NCBI GenBank assembly: GCA_038210135.1
Contig: JBBQWZ010000050.1
Coordinates: 1-49,242 of the forward strand
Reading direction: 5' to 3'
DNA length: 49,242 bases
From: JBBQWZ01 sp038210135
GTDB taxonomy: Bacteria > Acidobacteriota > Terriglobia > Bryobacterales > Bryobacteraceae
The translations under genes were made by a program, and so were the position numbers. This document shows positions 49,061 to 49,242 of this stretch, in pieces. Position 1 is the stretch's first letter; each line of letters starts with the position of its first letter. The notes below the pieces were generated by a model. It was given only the letters and a program-made list of their open reading frames with translations. It searched no databases and had not been told where the DNA came from.

Positions 49061-49242
49061 AGCACCGAACCGCGACCGTAAGGAAGCGGACCATAACTCC
49101 ACAGCACCGACCGCGACCGTAAGGAAGCGGCAACTCCCCAGCACCGAACCGCGACCGTAAGGAAGCGGACCACAACTCCCCAGCACCGAACCGCGACCGT
49201 AAGGAAGCGGACCACAACTCCCCAGCACCGAACCGCGACCGT
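49061..49242 (+). repeat. Tandem array of class B hairpins
   Basis: At least five units start at 49061, 49103, 49140, 49182 and 49224, with periods of 42, 37, 42 and 42 bp. Cores CCGCGACCGTAAGGAAGCGG lie at 49070, 49111, 49149 and 49191; the fifth is cut by the window end. A diverged unit with an enlarged loop precedes them at about 49003-49060. The inter-core sequences are nearly identical, so it is not a CRISPR. Confidence 0.9.

Larger units (their letters stand above)
48941..49242. other. Repeat-filled end of window
   Basis: No gene is supported in these last 302 bp. They hold one class A hairpin and a tandem array of class B hairpins. Minus-strand open frames here, which read GPLPYGRGSV-like peptides, are translations of the repeat and not genes. 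Confidence 0.7.

Noticed and set aside
48790..49228. Minus-strand open frames rich in GPLPYGRGSV
   Set aside because: They are translations of the tandem class B repeat and overlap the NicO-like gene; they are not protein genes.
49061..49242. Possible CRISPR array (regular 42-bp repeats)
   Set aside because: The sequences between the hairpin cores are nearly identical, not unique spacers, and there are no cas genes. It is a simple tandem repeat.

Overview
The window is a gene-dense bacterial chromosome segment that looks like Acidobacteriota, most likely the Bryobacterales/Solibacteraceae branch. The evidence is a VWFA-related protein of the acidobacterial type, an acidobacterial-type duplicated orphan permease (ADOP) with its PadR regulator, a beta-propeller amidohydrolase of 1129 residues, high G+C, and many small dispersed intergenic repeats. 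This placement is inferred from family content; there is no rRNA gene. I found no tRNA, CRISPR array, phage or complete insertion sequence.

Layout. 0.3-5.8 kb: a DUF4097 protein, a YceH-family protein, a ParD/ParE-type module, a deoxyhypusine-synthase-like enzyme, a kynureninase-like PLP enzyme, and a UPF0175 antitoxin with a decayed DUF3368 toxin. 5.8-12.8 kb: the secreted propeller-amidohydrolase, a VWFA protein, a LexA-like S24 peptidase and an MFS transporter. 13.1-14.5 kb: an OmpA-like protein with a polyproline linker, paired with a small caspase-like (DUF4347-like) protein. 14.7-20.3 kb: M20 dipeptidase, MurJ, a coupled SRPBCC/epimerase pair and an RHH/VapC module. 20.3-24.5 kb: ADOP permease, PadR and a nucleotidyltransferase. 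24.7-31.5 kb: a zinc-ribbon/acidic/membrane protein, a second SRPBCC protein, a TPR membrane protein, endonuclease III and a NarL-type regulator. 31.9-38.4 kb: an EF-G-like GTPase, a DUF433/DUF5615 module broken by a rearrangement, a TPR protein and a LytS/LytTR two-component pair. 38.4-44.9 kb: a TgpA-like transglutaminase, OsmC, a lipoprotein, a phosphosugar-isomerase-like protein, a small membrane protein, RNase PH and RdgB. 45-49.2 kb: two secreted proteins, a NicO-type metal exporter with a long histidine-rich loop, and a tandem repeat array running off the end.

The most unusual signal is between the genes. At least 21 intergenic copies of a 20-nt hairpin occur, in three sequence classes (A, B, C). 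They share one architecture: 8-nt arm, usually a GTAA loop, 8-nt arm. A and B have GA opposite GA where C has GC pairs. Most lie just 3' of genes. One cluster of them sits between padR and its ADOP permease and is bounded by a 17-bp direct repeat that contains the padR stop and the permease ribosome binding site and start. This suggests the cluster was inserted into what was once an overlapping gene pair. A separate 24-nt hairpin (class D) occurs at two further loci.

Four toxin-antitoxin-like modules are present, and two have visibly broken toxins. Several genes have palindromes directly against their starts that look like local operators.
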